Below, piece by piece: positions 8,191-18,852 of a stretch of 64,000 nt of DNA. The stretch comes from Desulfuromonas soudanensis (GTDB lineage Bacteria > Desulfobacterota > Desulfuromonadia > Desulfuromonadales > WTL), in assembly GCF_001278055.1 (NCBI RefSeq), contig NZ_CP010802.1:620001-684000 (forward strand), written 5' to 3'. How positions within the stretch are numbered: the stretch's first letter is position 1; each line of letters opens with the position of its first letter. The position numbers and the translations under genes were made by a program. The notes under the pieces are model-generated. The model was not told where the DNA came from. It saw only the letters and a list, made by a program, of their open reading frames with translations, and searched no databases.

Positions 8191-11100
8191 TCACCCCTCC
8201 AGTTTTTCGACGTTGACCATGAACGCCTTGGTTTCAGGGATCATGGTGTTGGCGTCGCCGGCGGTCGGGGTCAGCAGATTGGCGCTGTCGCCGACGTTCG
8301 GAGTGTTCCAGCCGTAGCACCAGGGGAGACCGACCTGATGGATGGTCGTTCCCTGGACCTTGAAGGGGCGGAACCGCTTGGTCACAACGGCGACCGCCTC
8401 GACGCTGCCGCGTCCCGAACTGACCCTGACCATTTCACCCTGGGCGATATTGCGGTCCTTGGCCAGCTCAGGGCTCATCTCCACAAAGAGATGGGGCTGC
8501 ATCTCCAGCAGCCAGGGGGTGTTGCGGGTCATGATTCCGGTCTGCCAGTGCTCCGTCACGCGATAGGTGGTGGCGACAAAAGGATAACGCTGGTCGCAGG
8601 AGAAGAAGACATCTTCGGGGAGCTTCTCTTCCCCTTCGTAGAAGAGCTTCATCGCCGGATTGTTCTTGGTTCCGGAGAGGGGGTTCTTCTCGATCGGGCA
8701 CTCCAGGGGTTCGTAGTGCTCGGGGAAGGGGCCTTCCTTCATCCCGGCGGCAAAGATCGAGGCCACGCCGTCAGGGAGCATGATGAACGATTTCTTCGTC
8801 CCTTCCTGGGAGAGCGGTTTCCAGCCGCCATCGGGGACATCCCCTTTCCATTTCCCCCCGTCCCACCAGATGACCGGTTTCTCCTTGTCCCAGGGGATTC
8901 CGTCGGCGTTGACCGAGGCGCGGTTGTAGAGGATGCGCCGGTTGACCGGCCAGCACCAGGACCATTGGGGATAGAGACCGATGCCGCTCGGGTCGCTGTG
9001 GCTGCGGCGGGCCATGTTGTTGCCGTCGGCGTTGTAGCTGTTGCAATAGAGCCAGTTCCCCGAGGAGGTCGAGCCGTCGTTCTGCAAGAAGGCAAAGGAG
9101 GGGACCGGATCCCCCTTTTTGAACTGTTTGCCGTTGACCTCCTTGTCGACCAGGAAATAGCCGTTGATCTCCTTGGCGACGGCGTGGACATCGATTTTGC
9201 CGACCTTGCCGTTCAGGAGTTTGAAGCCGTAATCCCAGCTCAGTTTCAGAATCGGCGCGGGAAAGGCTCCTCCCTGGGCGGCATAGCGCGCCCGGACCCG
9301 GTGCTGCAGTTCGTTCATCAGTTCCGAGTCGGGAAGGCTGTTGCCGAACGGTTCGACCGCCTTGTAGCGCCATTGGGCCCAGCGCCCCGAGTTGGTGATG
9401 CTCCCCTCCTTTTCAAAGGAGGCCGCCACCGGCAGGAAGAAGACCTCGGTATCGATCTTGGCCGGGTCCATCCGCGGACCTTTCCAGAAGGAGGCCGTTT
9501 CGTTGTCGAAGAGATTGACGGCGACCATCCAGTCGAGCTTGGACAGCGCCTCGCGGACTTTGTTGGCGTTGCTGCCGCTGCAGGCCGGGTTTTGTCCCCA
9601 GGCGAAGAAGCCCTTGATCTTTTCCCGGAACATCTGATCGAAGAGCATGAGCCACGAAGCGTTCTGCCCTTCGTCGAGTTTCGGCAGCAGCTGGTAGCCG
9701 AATTCGTCCTCGGCGGTCAGGGTCTGGTCGAAGTGGGCGCGCAGCAGGGAGGTGATGTACTTGCTGCGGTTCCCCCACCAGTTGGCGCTCTGGGGGTCCG
9801 TGGTGGTCGGGGTGGTCTTTTCGATGTAGGTGGACAGATCCTTGAGGCCGGCGTGGGGCGTCGGCAGGTATCCGGGGAGGATATGAAAAAGGAGGCAGTG
9901 GTCCGTGGACCCCTGAACATTCGATTCGCCGCGCAGGGCGTTGACCCCGCCCCCGGCGACGCCGATGTTGCCGAGGAGGAGCTGGATGATCGCCATGGTG
10001 CGGATATTCTGGGTGCCGACGGTGTGCTGGGTCCAGCCCATGGCATACATGATGGTCGCCGCCTTCCCCGGCTGGCCTGACGCCCCGTAAATTCCGTAGA
10101 TTTCTTCAAGTTTTTCGACCGGGGTGCCGGTAATGTCCGACACCACTTCGGGGGTGTAGCGCGCGAACTGTGTTTTGAGAAGCTGGAAGACGCAGTTCGG
10201 ATCCTGCATGCTGAGATCCGTTTTGGGAATGCCGTTTTCGTCGCGCTGAAAGCCCCAGGTCGCCTTGTCGTAGCTGCGTTTGTCGAGGTTGTAGCCGGAG
10301 AAAAGACCGTCGAGCTCACCCGGCATCTGGAAGAGGGGATCGACGAGGAAGGTCGCGTTGGTGTGCAGCTGCAGATATTCCCTGTGACCCAGCTCGTTGT
10401 CGAGGATGTACTTGATCATTCCGCCGAGAAAGGCGATGTCGGTGCCGCTGCGCAACGGCGCGTAAACATCGGCCTTGGAACTGGTGCGGGTGAAGCGCGG
10501 ATCGACGCTCAGGACCTTGGCGCCGTGCTCTTTGGCTTCGAGGACGTATCGGAACGAAACGGGGTGGTTCTCGGCGGGATTGGCGCCCATGATCAGAATG
10601 ACATCGGCGTTGCGGATATCGATCCAGTGGTTGGTCATGGCGCCGCGGCCGAAGGTGGCTGCCAAACTGGCAACCGTCGCGGAGTGTCATATTCGGGCCT
10701 GGTGTTCGATATAGACCAGGCCCCAGCTGCGCAGCATCTTCTGCAGCAGGTAGCATTCCTCGTTGTCCAGCGCCGCACTGCCGACGGAGGCGATGGCATC
10801 GGTGCGGTTGACGACCTGACCCTTGGCGTTTTGTTCCCTAAAGGAGGCGTCACGGGTTGCCTTGACCCGATCGGCAATCTGATCGAGGGCCCAGTCCCAG
10901 GAGACCTTCTGCCACTCCCTGGAGCCTTTGGCGCGGTACATCGGCTCGGTGATGCGTTGTTTGTTGTCGCGCAACTGGAAGACCGCCGCCCCCTTGCTGC
11001 ACAGGGTGCCGCGGTTGATCGGGTGATCCGGATCCCCTTCGGTGTTGATCACCTCGTCGCCCCGGGAATGAACAATCAGCCCGCAGCCGACAGCGCAATA

Positions 11101-11247
11101 GGGGCAGATGGTGGTGGTCTCCCTGGCGTACTGGATCGCCAGGGGGAGAGCTGCTTCGGCTTCCGCCGCCTCCAGGCCGATGCCGAGAATCGATCCGGCG
11201 ACGACGCTCCCTGAAACCTTGAAAAAACCCCGTCTGTTCAGTTGCAT
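8191..11247 (-). CDS. fdnG: Formate dehydrogenase catalytic (alpha) subunit, selenoprotein with Sec187
   Basis: The gene is one 1018-residue reading frame when the TGA at 10689-10687 is read as selenocysteine. It has a Tat signal (R-R-G-F-F-K at residues 5-10), one [4Fe-4S] site (C48, C51, C55, C83), then the active-site stretch A-R-I-U187-H-S-A-T-V-A-S-L and the bis-MGD Mo/W fold to the C-terminus (T-P-N-V-G-D-S-A-N near the end). Length and Sec position match the FDH-N alpha subunit. It oxidises formate to CO2 at the outer face of the membrane and feeds electrons to FdnH and FdnI. AAAGGAGG precedes the ATG by about 8 nt. A strong SECIS-like hairpin follows the UGA at 10657-10675. Confidence 0.96.
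10657..10675 (-). promoter_or_regulatory. SECIS hairpin of fdnG
   Basis: In the mRNA, GGUUGCC pairs fully with GGCAGCC (one G-U pair) around the five-base loop AGUUU. The stem begins 11 nt and the loop 18 nt after the UGA. This is the position and size known for fdhF/fdnG SECIS elements, which tether SelB with Sec-tRNA to the ribosome. Confidence 0.8.
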
Positions 11248-11536
11248 GCGAATGACCTCCTTTGCTTCGACAACATACTAGAACATCTTTATATTTTACT
11301 TTAGGAGTGGTGCATTAGTCAGGATGAACATATCGCATCTAACTAAAAATTCAAATAAAAAAAATATACCATTGTTTTTGTGATATGGGGATCCGCGGCA
11401 ACGCCCCTCCTCCCGCCGCGGGCAGCCCTCTCCCTTCTCCCCTCTTCCTTCTTCCTTGAACTTGAGGATCTCCCCAGTCCTGTATACTTAAGGGACTGAA
11501 TTAAACCAGAGGGGCGTCTGCTGCCAGGGAAAAGAG
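11248..11536. promoter_or_regulatory. Divergent intergenic region between fdnG and glgE
   Basis: This 289-nt gap holds no convincing gene. Its left half (11280-11390) is unusually AT-rich and should carry the fdn promoter. A CTGACT-N18-TAAAAT arrangement on the minus strand is only a weak candidate. On plus, TTGAGG (11462-11467) and TATACT (11483-11488) lie 15 nt apart; the -10 box is good but the spacing is short for sigma-70. No sigma-54 box or Fnr-type site was recognised. Confidence 0.4.
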
Positions 11537-13558
11537 TTGCCGGCGCCGGCCAGCGAAGAAACGGATGTGACCATGACCGACGGAAGACGCAGGGTCGTTA
11601 TCGAAAACATGGCTCCCCAGGTCGAGGGGGGGCGCTTTCCCGCCAAGCGGGCGGTGGGGGAGGTCCTGACGGTGACGGCCGACATCTTCGTCGACGGTCA
11701 CGACGCCCTCCAGGCGCTGGTCCTTCACCGCCTCGCCGGCGCGGAGGAAGTCGCGGAAACGAGGATGAGCCCGGGGCTCAACGACAGCTGGAGCGCCGAG
11801 ATCCCCGTCGCCGAGCTGCACGACATCTACTTCACCGTCGAGGCCTGGGTCGATCACTTCGCCTCCTGGCGGCAGCTCCTCGAAAAGAAGATCGCCTCCG
11901 GGCAGGATGTCGCGGTGGAACTCCTCGACGGCGCGGCCCTGGTGTGCAAAGCCGCCGAGCGGGCGGCGGCAGAAGGCGTTGAAGATGACGCCGGGGCGCT
12001 GCAGCGCTTTGCCGCCGTGCTGGAGGAGGGTGGAGACGGGGGAGCTCAGGCGGCCGCCGAGCCGCTCCTGGCGCTTCTCATGGGGAGGCACGCCGACCGC
12101 ACCCTGGCCAGCCGCTTCCCCGAGGAATTCTACGTCCACGTCGAGCCGCCGCTGGCTGCCTTCAGCGCCTGGTACGAACTCTTCCCCCGCTCGGCGGGTC
12201 CCCCCGGGCGCCATGGCACCCTCAGGGACGTCATCGCCCAGCTCCCGCGCGTCGCCGCCATGGGGTTCGACATCCTCTACCTGCCGCCGATCCATCCCAT
12301 CGGCGAGACGTTCCGCAAGGGGGCGAACAACACCCCGGGGACCGGCAGCGGCGAGGTGGGGAGCCCCTGGGCCATCGGCTCGTCGGCCGGCGGGCATACG
12401 GCCATCCACCCCGAGCTCGGGACCTTCGAGGACTTTGCCGCCCTGATTGCGGCGGCGCAGAAGGCGAAACTCGAGATCGCCCTCGACATCGCCTTCCAGT
12501 GCTCCCCGGATCACCCCTGGGTGAGGGAGCACCCGGAATGGTTCCGCATCCGCGCCGACGGCTCCATCCAGTACGCGGAGAATCCCCCCAAAAAGTACCA
12601 GGACATCTACCCCTTCGACTTCGAATGCCCGGAGTGGGAATCCCTCTGGGAGGCGCTGCGGGATGTCTTTCTCTTCTGGGTCGGACAGGGGGTGCGCATC
12701 TTCCGGGTGGACAATCCGCACACCAAGCCGATCGCCTTCTGGACCTGGTGCCTGGCCGAGGTGCGCAAGTCCTCTCCCGAGGCGATCTTCCTCGCCGAGG
12801 CCTTCACCCGGCCGAAGGTCATGTACCGGCTGGCCAAGGCCGGTTTTACCCAGTCCTACACCTATTTCACCTGGCGCAATTCCAAGGAGGAGCTCACCCG
12901 GTACATGACCGGCCTGGTGCACAGCGCTCCCAGGGACTTCTTCCGCCCCAACTTCTGGCCGAACACCCCCGACATCCTCCCCGAATACCTGCAGTACGGC
13001 GGCCGGCCGGCCTTCCTCATCCGCCTGGTGCTGGCGGCGACCCTCTCCTCCAACTACGGCATCTACGGCCCGGCCTTCGAGCTCTGCGAGGGGGCGGCGC
13101 TCCCCGGTACCGAGGAATATCTCGATTCGGAAAAGTACCAGATCCGCGACTGGGACCTGAAGGCGCCCGGGAGTCTCGAATCCTTCATCGGTCGCCTCAA
13201 CGTCATCCGCAGGGCCCATCCGGCCCTGCAGCAGACCTGGAACCTCCGCTTTCTCGAGGCGGAAAACGATTTCGTCCTCTTCTTCGCCAAATACGACAAC
13301 GCCCGCCAGGATCTGATCCTTGTGGCCGTCAATCTCGATCCCCATCACACCCAGTCGGCCTGGCTGAACCTGCCGCTGGAGGAGTTCGCCCTCGATGAGG
13401 AACGGAGCTACATGGTGCACGACCTGCTGGGGGACGACAAATTCATCTGGCAGGGCCCGCGCAATCTGATGGCCTTCGATCCGCAGGTCCTGCCGGCGCG
13501 CATCTTCCACCTCAAGCGGCGCCTCAAGCGAGAGACCGACTTCGACTATTTCATGTAA
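11537..13558 (+). CDS. glgE: Alpha-1,4-glucan:maltose-1-phosphate maltosyltransferase GlgE
   Basis: This GH13_3 enzyme transfers maltosyl units from maltose 1-phosphate onto a growing alpha-1,4-glucan in the cytoplasm. Signatures seen: V-V-I-E-N-M-A-P-Q-V-E-G-G-R-F-P at the N-terminus, F-R-V-D392-N-P-H-T-K-P with the nucleophile Asp, F-L-A-E-A-F-T-R-P with the acid/base Glu, and N-T-P-D-I-L. Length (673, or 661 from the ATG at 11573) is normal. The TTG at 11537 has AGGGA 7 nt upstream, whereas the ATG at 11573 has no good ribosome-binding site, so the start is open. It is followed after 28 nt by treS-maltokinase, which makes its substrate. Confidence 0.95.
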   Translation: MPAPASEETDVTMTDGRRRVVIENMAPQVEGGRFPAKRAVGEVLTVTADIFVDGHDALQALVLHRLAGAEEVAETRMSPGLNDSWSAEIPVAELHDIYFTVEAWVDHFASWRQLLEKKIASGQDVAVELLDGAALVCKAAERAAAEGVEDDAGALQRFAAVLEEGGDGGAQAAAEPLLALLMGRHADRTLASRFPEEFYVHVEPPLAAFSAWYELFPRSAGPPGRHGTLRDVIAQLPRVAAMGFDILYLPPIHPIGETFRKGANNTPGTGSGEVGSPWAIGSSAGGHTAIHPELGTFEDFAALIAAAQKAKLEIALDIAFQCSPDHPWVREHPEWFRIRADGSIQYAENPPKKYQDIYPFDFECPEWESLWEALRDVFLFWVGQGVRIFRVDNPHTKPIAFWTWCLAEVRKSSPEAIFLAEAFTRPKVMYRLAKAGFTQSYTYFTWRNSKEELTRYMTGLVHSAPRDFFRPNFWPNTPDILPEYLQYGGRPAFLIRLVLAATLSSNYGIYGPAFELCEGAALPGTEEYLDSEKYQIRDWDLKAPGSLESFIGRLNVIRRAHPALQQTWNLRFLEAENDFVLFFAKYDNARQDLILVAVNLDPHHTQSAWLNLPLEEFALDEERSYMVHDLLGDDKFIWQGPRNLMAFDPQVLPARIFHLKRRLKRETDFDYFM

Positions 13559-13586
13559 CCGGCCAAAAAAAGAAAGCGACCTCAAG

Positions 13587-16500
13587 ATGACCGCAGCAAA
13601 TTTCGACCCGCAGGGCGAAAACCCCGATTGGTACAAGGACATCGTCATCTACCAGCTGCACGTGAAGAGCTTCTGCGACGGCAACGGCGACGGTATCGGC
13701 GACTTCAAGGGGCTGATCGGCAAGCTCGACTATCTGGAAAACCTCGGCGTGAACGCTCTGTGGCTCCTCCCCTTCTACCCCTCGCCGCTGCGGGATGACG
13801 GCTACGACATCGCCGACTACGGACAGATCCATCCCGACTACGGAAACCTGAGCGATTTCAAGCGCTTTCTCAAGGAAGCCCACGCCCGCTCCATGCGGGT
13901 CATCACCGAGCTGGTCCTCAACCACACCTCGGATCAGCACGCCTGGTTCCAGCGCGCCCGCAACGCCAAGCCCGGCAGCTCCGCCCGCGACTTCTACGTC
14001 TGGAGCGACACCACCGACCGCTACCCCGATGCGCGGGTGATCTTCCAGGATTTCGAGCTCTCCAACTGGACCTGGGACCCGGTGGCCCGGGCCTACTTCT
14101 GGCACCGCTTCTATTCCCACCAGCCGGATCTCAACTTCGACAATCCCCGGGTCCACACCGCCCTCCTGAAGATTCTCGACTTCTGGTTCTCCCTCGGCGT
14201 CGACGGCGTGCGCCTCGACGCCATCCCCTACCTCTACCAGCGCGAAGGGACGAACTGCGAAAACCTCCCCGAGACCTACGCCTTCCTCAAAAAGCTGCGC
14301 AGCCACGTTCAGGAGCACTTCCCCGACCGGATGCTGCTGGCCGAGGCCAATCAGTGGCCCGAGGACGCCGCCCGCTACTTCGGCGACGGCGACAGCTGCC
14401 ACATGTGTTTCCACTTCCCCCTCATGCCGCGCATGTACATGGCCCTGGAGATGGAGAACAGCTACCCGGTCACCGACATCCTCGAGCAGACGCCGGAGAT
14501 CCCCGAGAGCTGCCAGTGGGCGCTCTTTTTGCGCAATCACGACGAGCTGACCCTGGAGATGGTCACCGACGAGGAACGGGACTACATGTACCATATCTAC
14601 GTCAAGGATCCCCGGGCGCGGGTCAATCTCGGCATCCGCCGCCGCCTCGCCCCCCTCCTCGACAACGACCGTCGCAAGATCGAACTGATGAATGTCCTCC
14701 TTTTCACCCTCCCCGGTTCGCCGATCATCTATTACGGCGACGAGATCGGCATGGGGGACAACTACTATCTCGGCGACCGCGACGGGGTGCGGACCCCCAT
14801 GCAGTGGAATACCGATGCCAACGCCGGCTTCTCCCGGGCCAACCCGCAGAAGCTCTTCCTCCCCCTGGTCATCGACCCCGAGTACAACGCCACCGCCCTC
14901 AACGTCGCCACCCAGGAGCAGCGCCAGTCCTCCCTCCTCTGGTGGATGCGCCGCGCCATCGATCTGCGCCAGTCCTCCGCCTGCTTCGGCCGGGGGACGA
15001 TCCGTTTTCTGACGCCGGAGAACGTCAAGGTCCTGGCCTACATCCGCTCCCTGGGGGAGGAGCACATCTGCGTCGTCGCCAACCTCTCCCGGCACGCCCA
15101 GATGGTCCTCCTCGACCTCTCCCCCTATGCCGGGCGCGTCGCCGAGGATATGTTCAGCAAGAATCGCTTCCTGCCCGTCGCCGAGTCCCCCTACTCCCTG
15201 GCCCTCGGCCCCTACGGCTACTACGTCTTCACCCTCACCGAGCCGGCCGCCGAGGAGGCGGCGGCACCGCCGGCAACCCTTCTGCGCCTCAAGGGGGATT
15301 CCTGGCGGGGGATCATGGAGGACAAGGGGATCAGAACGGCCCTGGAGACGCGCATCCTCCCGGCCTACCTCCCCCGGCAGCGCTGGTACGGCGGCAAGGA
15401 CCGAAAGATCCGCACCCTCACCCTCGTCGAAGCGATCCCCCTGAGCCGCAGTCCCGACTCCCCCCTCCTTCTTCTGGTGGAGGTCGCCTACCAGGAGGGG
15501 ACTCCGGAAACTTACGTCCTCCCCCTGGCTTACCAGAGGCTGGCCGAAGGGGGAGGGGAGGCGCCCCGGGGGGCGATGGCCCATCTCACCCTCGGCGACA
15601 GCCAGGGGGTGGTCTACGATGGAATCTACGCCCCCTCCTTCGGTATCGACGTCCTCTCCGGCATTGCCGGCCGCCGGCGTCAGACCGGCAGCCATGGCCA
15701 GCTGCACGCCGACGCCAGCCGGGAACTGGCCCGCTGGTGGCGCAAGGGGGAGGCCGAATCGACCCCGAAGCTCCTCGAAACCGAGCAGTCCAATACGTCG
15801 ATCCTCTACAACGAGCACTTCATCTTCAAGCTCTACCGCCGCTGCCAGACCGGGGTCCATCCCGATCTGGAGATCGTCCGGTATCTGAGCGAGGACGCCG
15901 TTTTTCCCCATGTCCCGGCCTATGCCGGGTCCCTGGAATACCGGCGCGGGGAGGAGCCCCCCCTGGTTCTCGGCCTGATGCAGACCTTCGTTCCCAACCA
16001 GGGAGACGCCTGGGGGCACTTCGTCGATCTGGCCAGACATTACTTCGAACGGGTGCTCCTTCGCGACCAGGCGGGCAAACTCCCCCCCGAAGGACCGGGA
16101 GGTTTCCTCCGCGCCGTCGGGACCCCCCTCCCGCCGCGGCTGCTTGAAGTCATTTCCGGCGTGACCCTGGAAATGTCCGGCCTCCTCGGGCGGCGCACCG
16201 CCGAGCTCCATCAGGCCCTCTCGGGCGGGAAGGGGGAGGCGTTCCGCCCGGAAGATTTCTCCATCCTCTACCAGCGCTCCCTCTACCAGGCGATGCAGAA
16301 CCAGGCCAGGCAGGAGCTGCGGCAATTGCAGAAGGGAGCCTCCGGACTCTCCCCTGCGCTGCAGGCCGAGGTGCAGAAGGTCCTCGATCTGCAGCCGCAA
16401 ATCCTCGCCGGGATGCACGCCATCACCGCCGGCAAGCTGAGTGCGAAAAGGATCCGCATCCACGGCGATTACCACCTGGGGCAGGTCCTGTTCACCGGCA

Positions 16501-16904
16501 ACGATTTCGTCATGCTCGACTTCGAGGGGGAACCGGCGAGGCCGCTGAGCGAACGGCGCATCAAGCGTTCGCCGATGCGGGACGTCGCCGGCATGCTCCG
16601 CTCCTTCCAGTACGCCGCCTATACCGCCCTCCTGTCGGGTTCGGCCCTGCGGCCGCAGGTCACCGAGACGCTGACCCCCTGGGCCGACCGCTGGTACGAG
16701 GCGGTCTCCGTCTCCTTCCTCCAGGGCTACCTGGGGGCCATGGAGGACAGCGATCTCCTCCCCCGCCAGCCCGAAGAGCTGGAAAAACTCCTCCTCCCCT
16801 TCCTGCTGCAAAAGGCGGTCTACGAACTCGGCTACGAGCGGAACAATCGTCCCGCCTGGCTCCTCATCCCCCTGCGCGGGATTCAACTCCTCTGCGGAGA
16901 GTAA
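13587..16904 (+). CDS. treS: Trehalose synthase-maltokinase fusion (TreS-Mak)
   Basis: This 1105-residue bifunctional enzyme carries TreS in residues 1 to about 545: N-P-D-W-Y-K-D-I-V-I-Y-Q-L-H-V-K-S-F, G-V-R-L-D211-A-I-P-Y-L with the nucleophile, L-A-E-A-N-Q-W-P and F-L-R-N-H-D-E-L. It isomerises trehalose and maltose. The rest is maltokinase (Pep2/Mak), starting with R-W-Y-G-G-K-D-R-K and ending with the kinase core R-I-H-G-D-Y-H-L-G-Q-V-L and the metal-binding M-L-D-F-E-G-E-P. It makes maltose 1-phosphate with ATP. The fusion delivers product straight to GlgE, encoded just upstream; glgB starts 3 nt after its stop. Confidence 0.96.
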   Translation: MTAANFDPQGENPDWYKDIVIYQLHVKSFCDGNGDGIGDFKGLIGKLDYLENLGVNALWLLPFYPSPLRDDGYDIADYGQIHPDYGNLSDFKRFLKEAHARSMRVITELVLNHTSDQHAWFQRARNAKPGSSARDFYVWSDTTDRYPDARVIFQDFELSNWTWDPVARAYFWHRFYSHQPDLNFDNPRVHTALLKILDFWFSLGVDGVRLDAIPYLYQREGTNCENLPETYAFLKKLRSHVQEHFPDRMLLAEANQWPEDAARYFGDGDSCHMCFHFPLMPRMYMALEMENSYPVTDILEQTPEIPESCQWALFLRNHDELTLEMVTDEERDYMYHIYVKDPRARVNLGIRRRLAPLLDNDRRKIELMNVLLFTLPGSPIIYYGDEIGMGDNYYLGDRDGVRTPMQWNTDANAGFSRANPQKLFLPLVIDPEYNATALNVATQEQRQSSLLWWMRRAIDLRQSSACFGRGTIRFLTPENVKVLAYIRSLGEEHICVVANLSRHAQMVLLDLSPYAGRVAEDMFSKNRFLPVAESPYSLALGPYGYYVFTLTEPAAEEAAAPPATLLRLKGDSWRGIMEDKGIRTALETRILPAYLPRQRWYGGKDRKIRTLTLVEAIPLSRSPDSPLLLLVEVAYQEGTPETYVLPLAYQRLAEGGGEAPRGAMAHLTLGDSQGVVYDGIYAPSFGIDVLSGIAGRRRQTGSHGQLHADASRELARWWRKGEAESTPKLLETEQSNTSILYNEHFIFKLYRRCQTGVHPDLEIVRYLSEDAVFPHVPAYAGSLEYRRGEEPPLVLGLMQTFVPNQGDAWGHFVDLARHYFERVLLRDQAGKLPPEGPGGFLRAVGTPLPPRLLEVISGVTLEMSGLLGRRTAELHQALSGGKGEAFRPEDFSILYQRSLYQAMQNQARQELRQLQKGASGLSPALQAEVQKVLDLQPQILAGMHAITAGKLSAKRIRIHGDYHLGQVLFTGNDFVMLDFEGEPARPLSERRIKRSPMRDVAGMLRSFQYAAYTALLSGSALRPQVTETLTPWADRWYEAVSVSFLQGYLGAMEDSDLLPRQPEELEKLLLPFLLQKAVYELGYERNNRPAWLLIPLRGIQLLCGE

Positions 16905-16907
16905 ACC

Positions 16908-18827
<1,920 letters not shown>

Positions 18828-18852
18828 GCCCGGGTCGTTCGTCCGGAGGGCC

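Noticed and set aside
10687-10689. In-frame TGA in fdnG as a nonsense mutation or frameshift
   Set aside because: It falls exactly at the known Sec position of formate dehydrogenase (R-I-U-H-S), the frame continues intact for 830 codons, and a SECIS hairpin follows.
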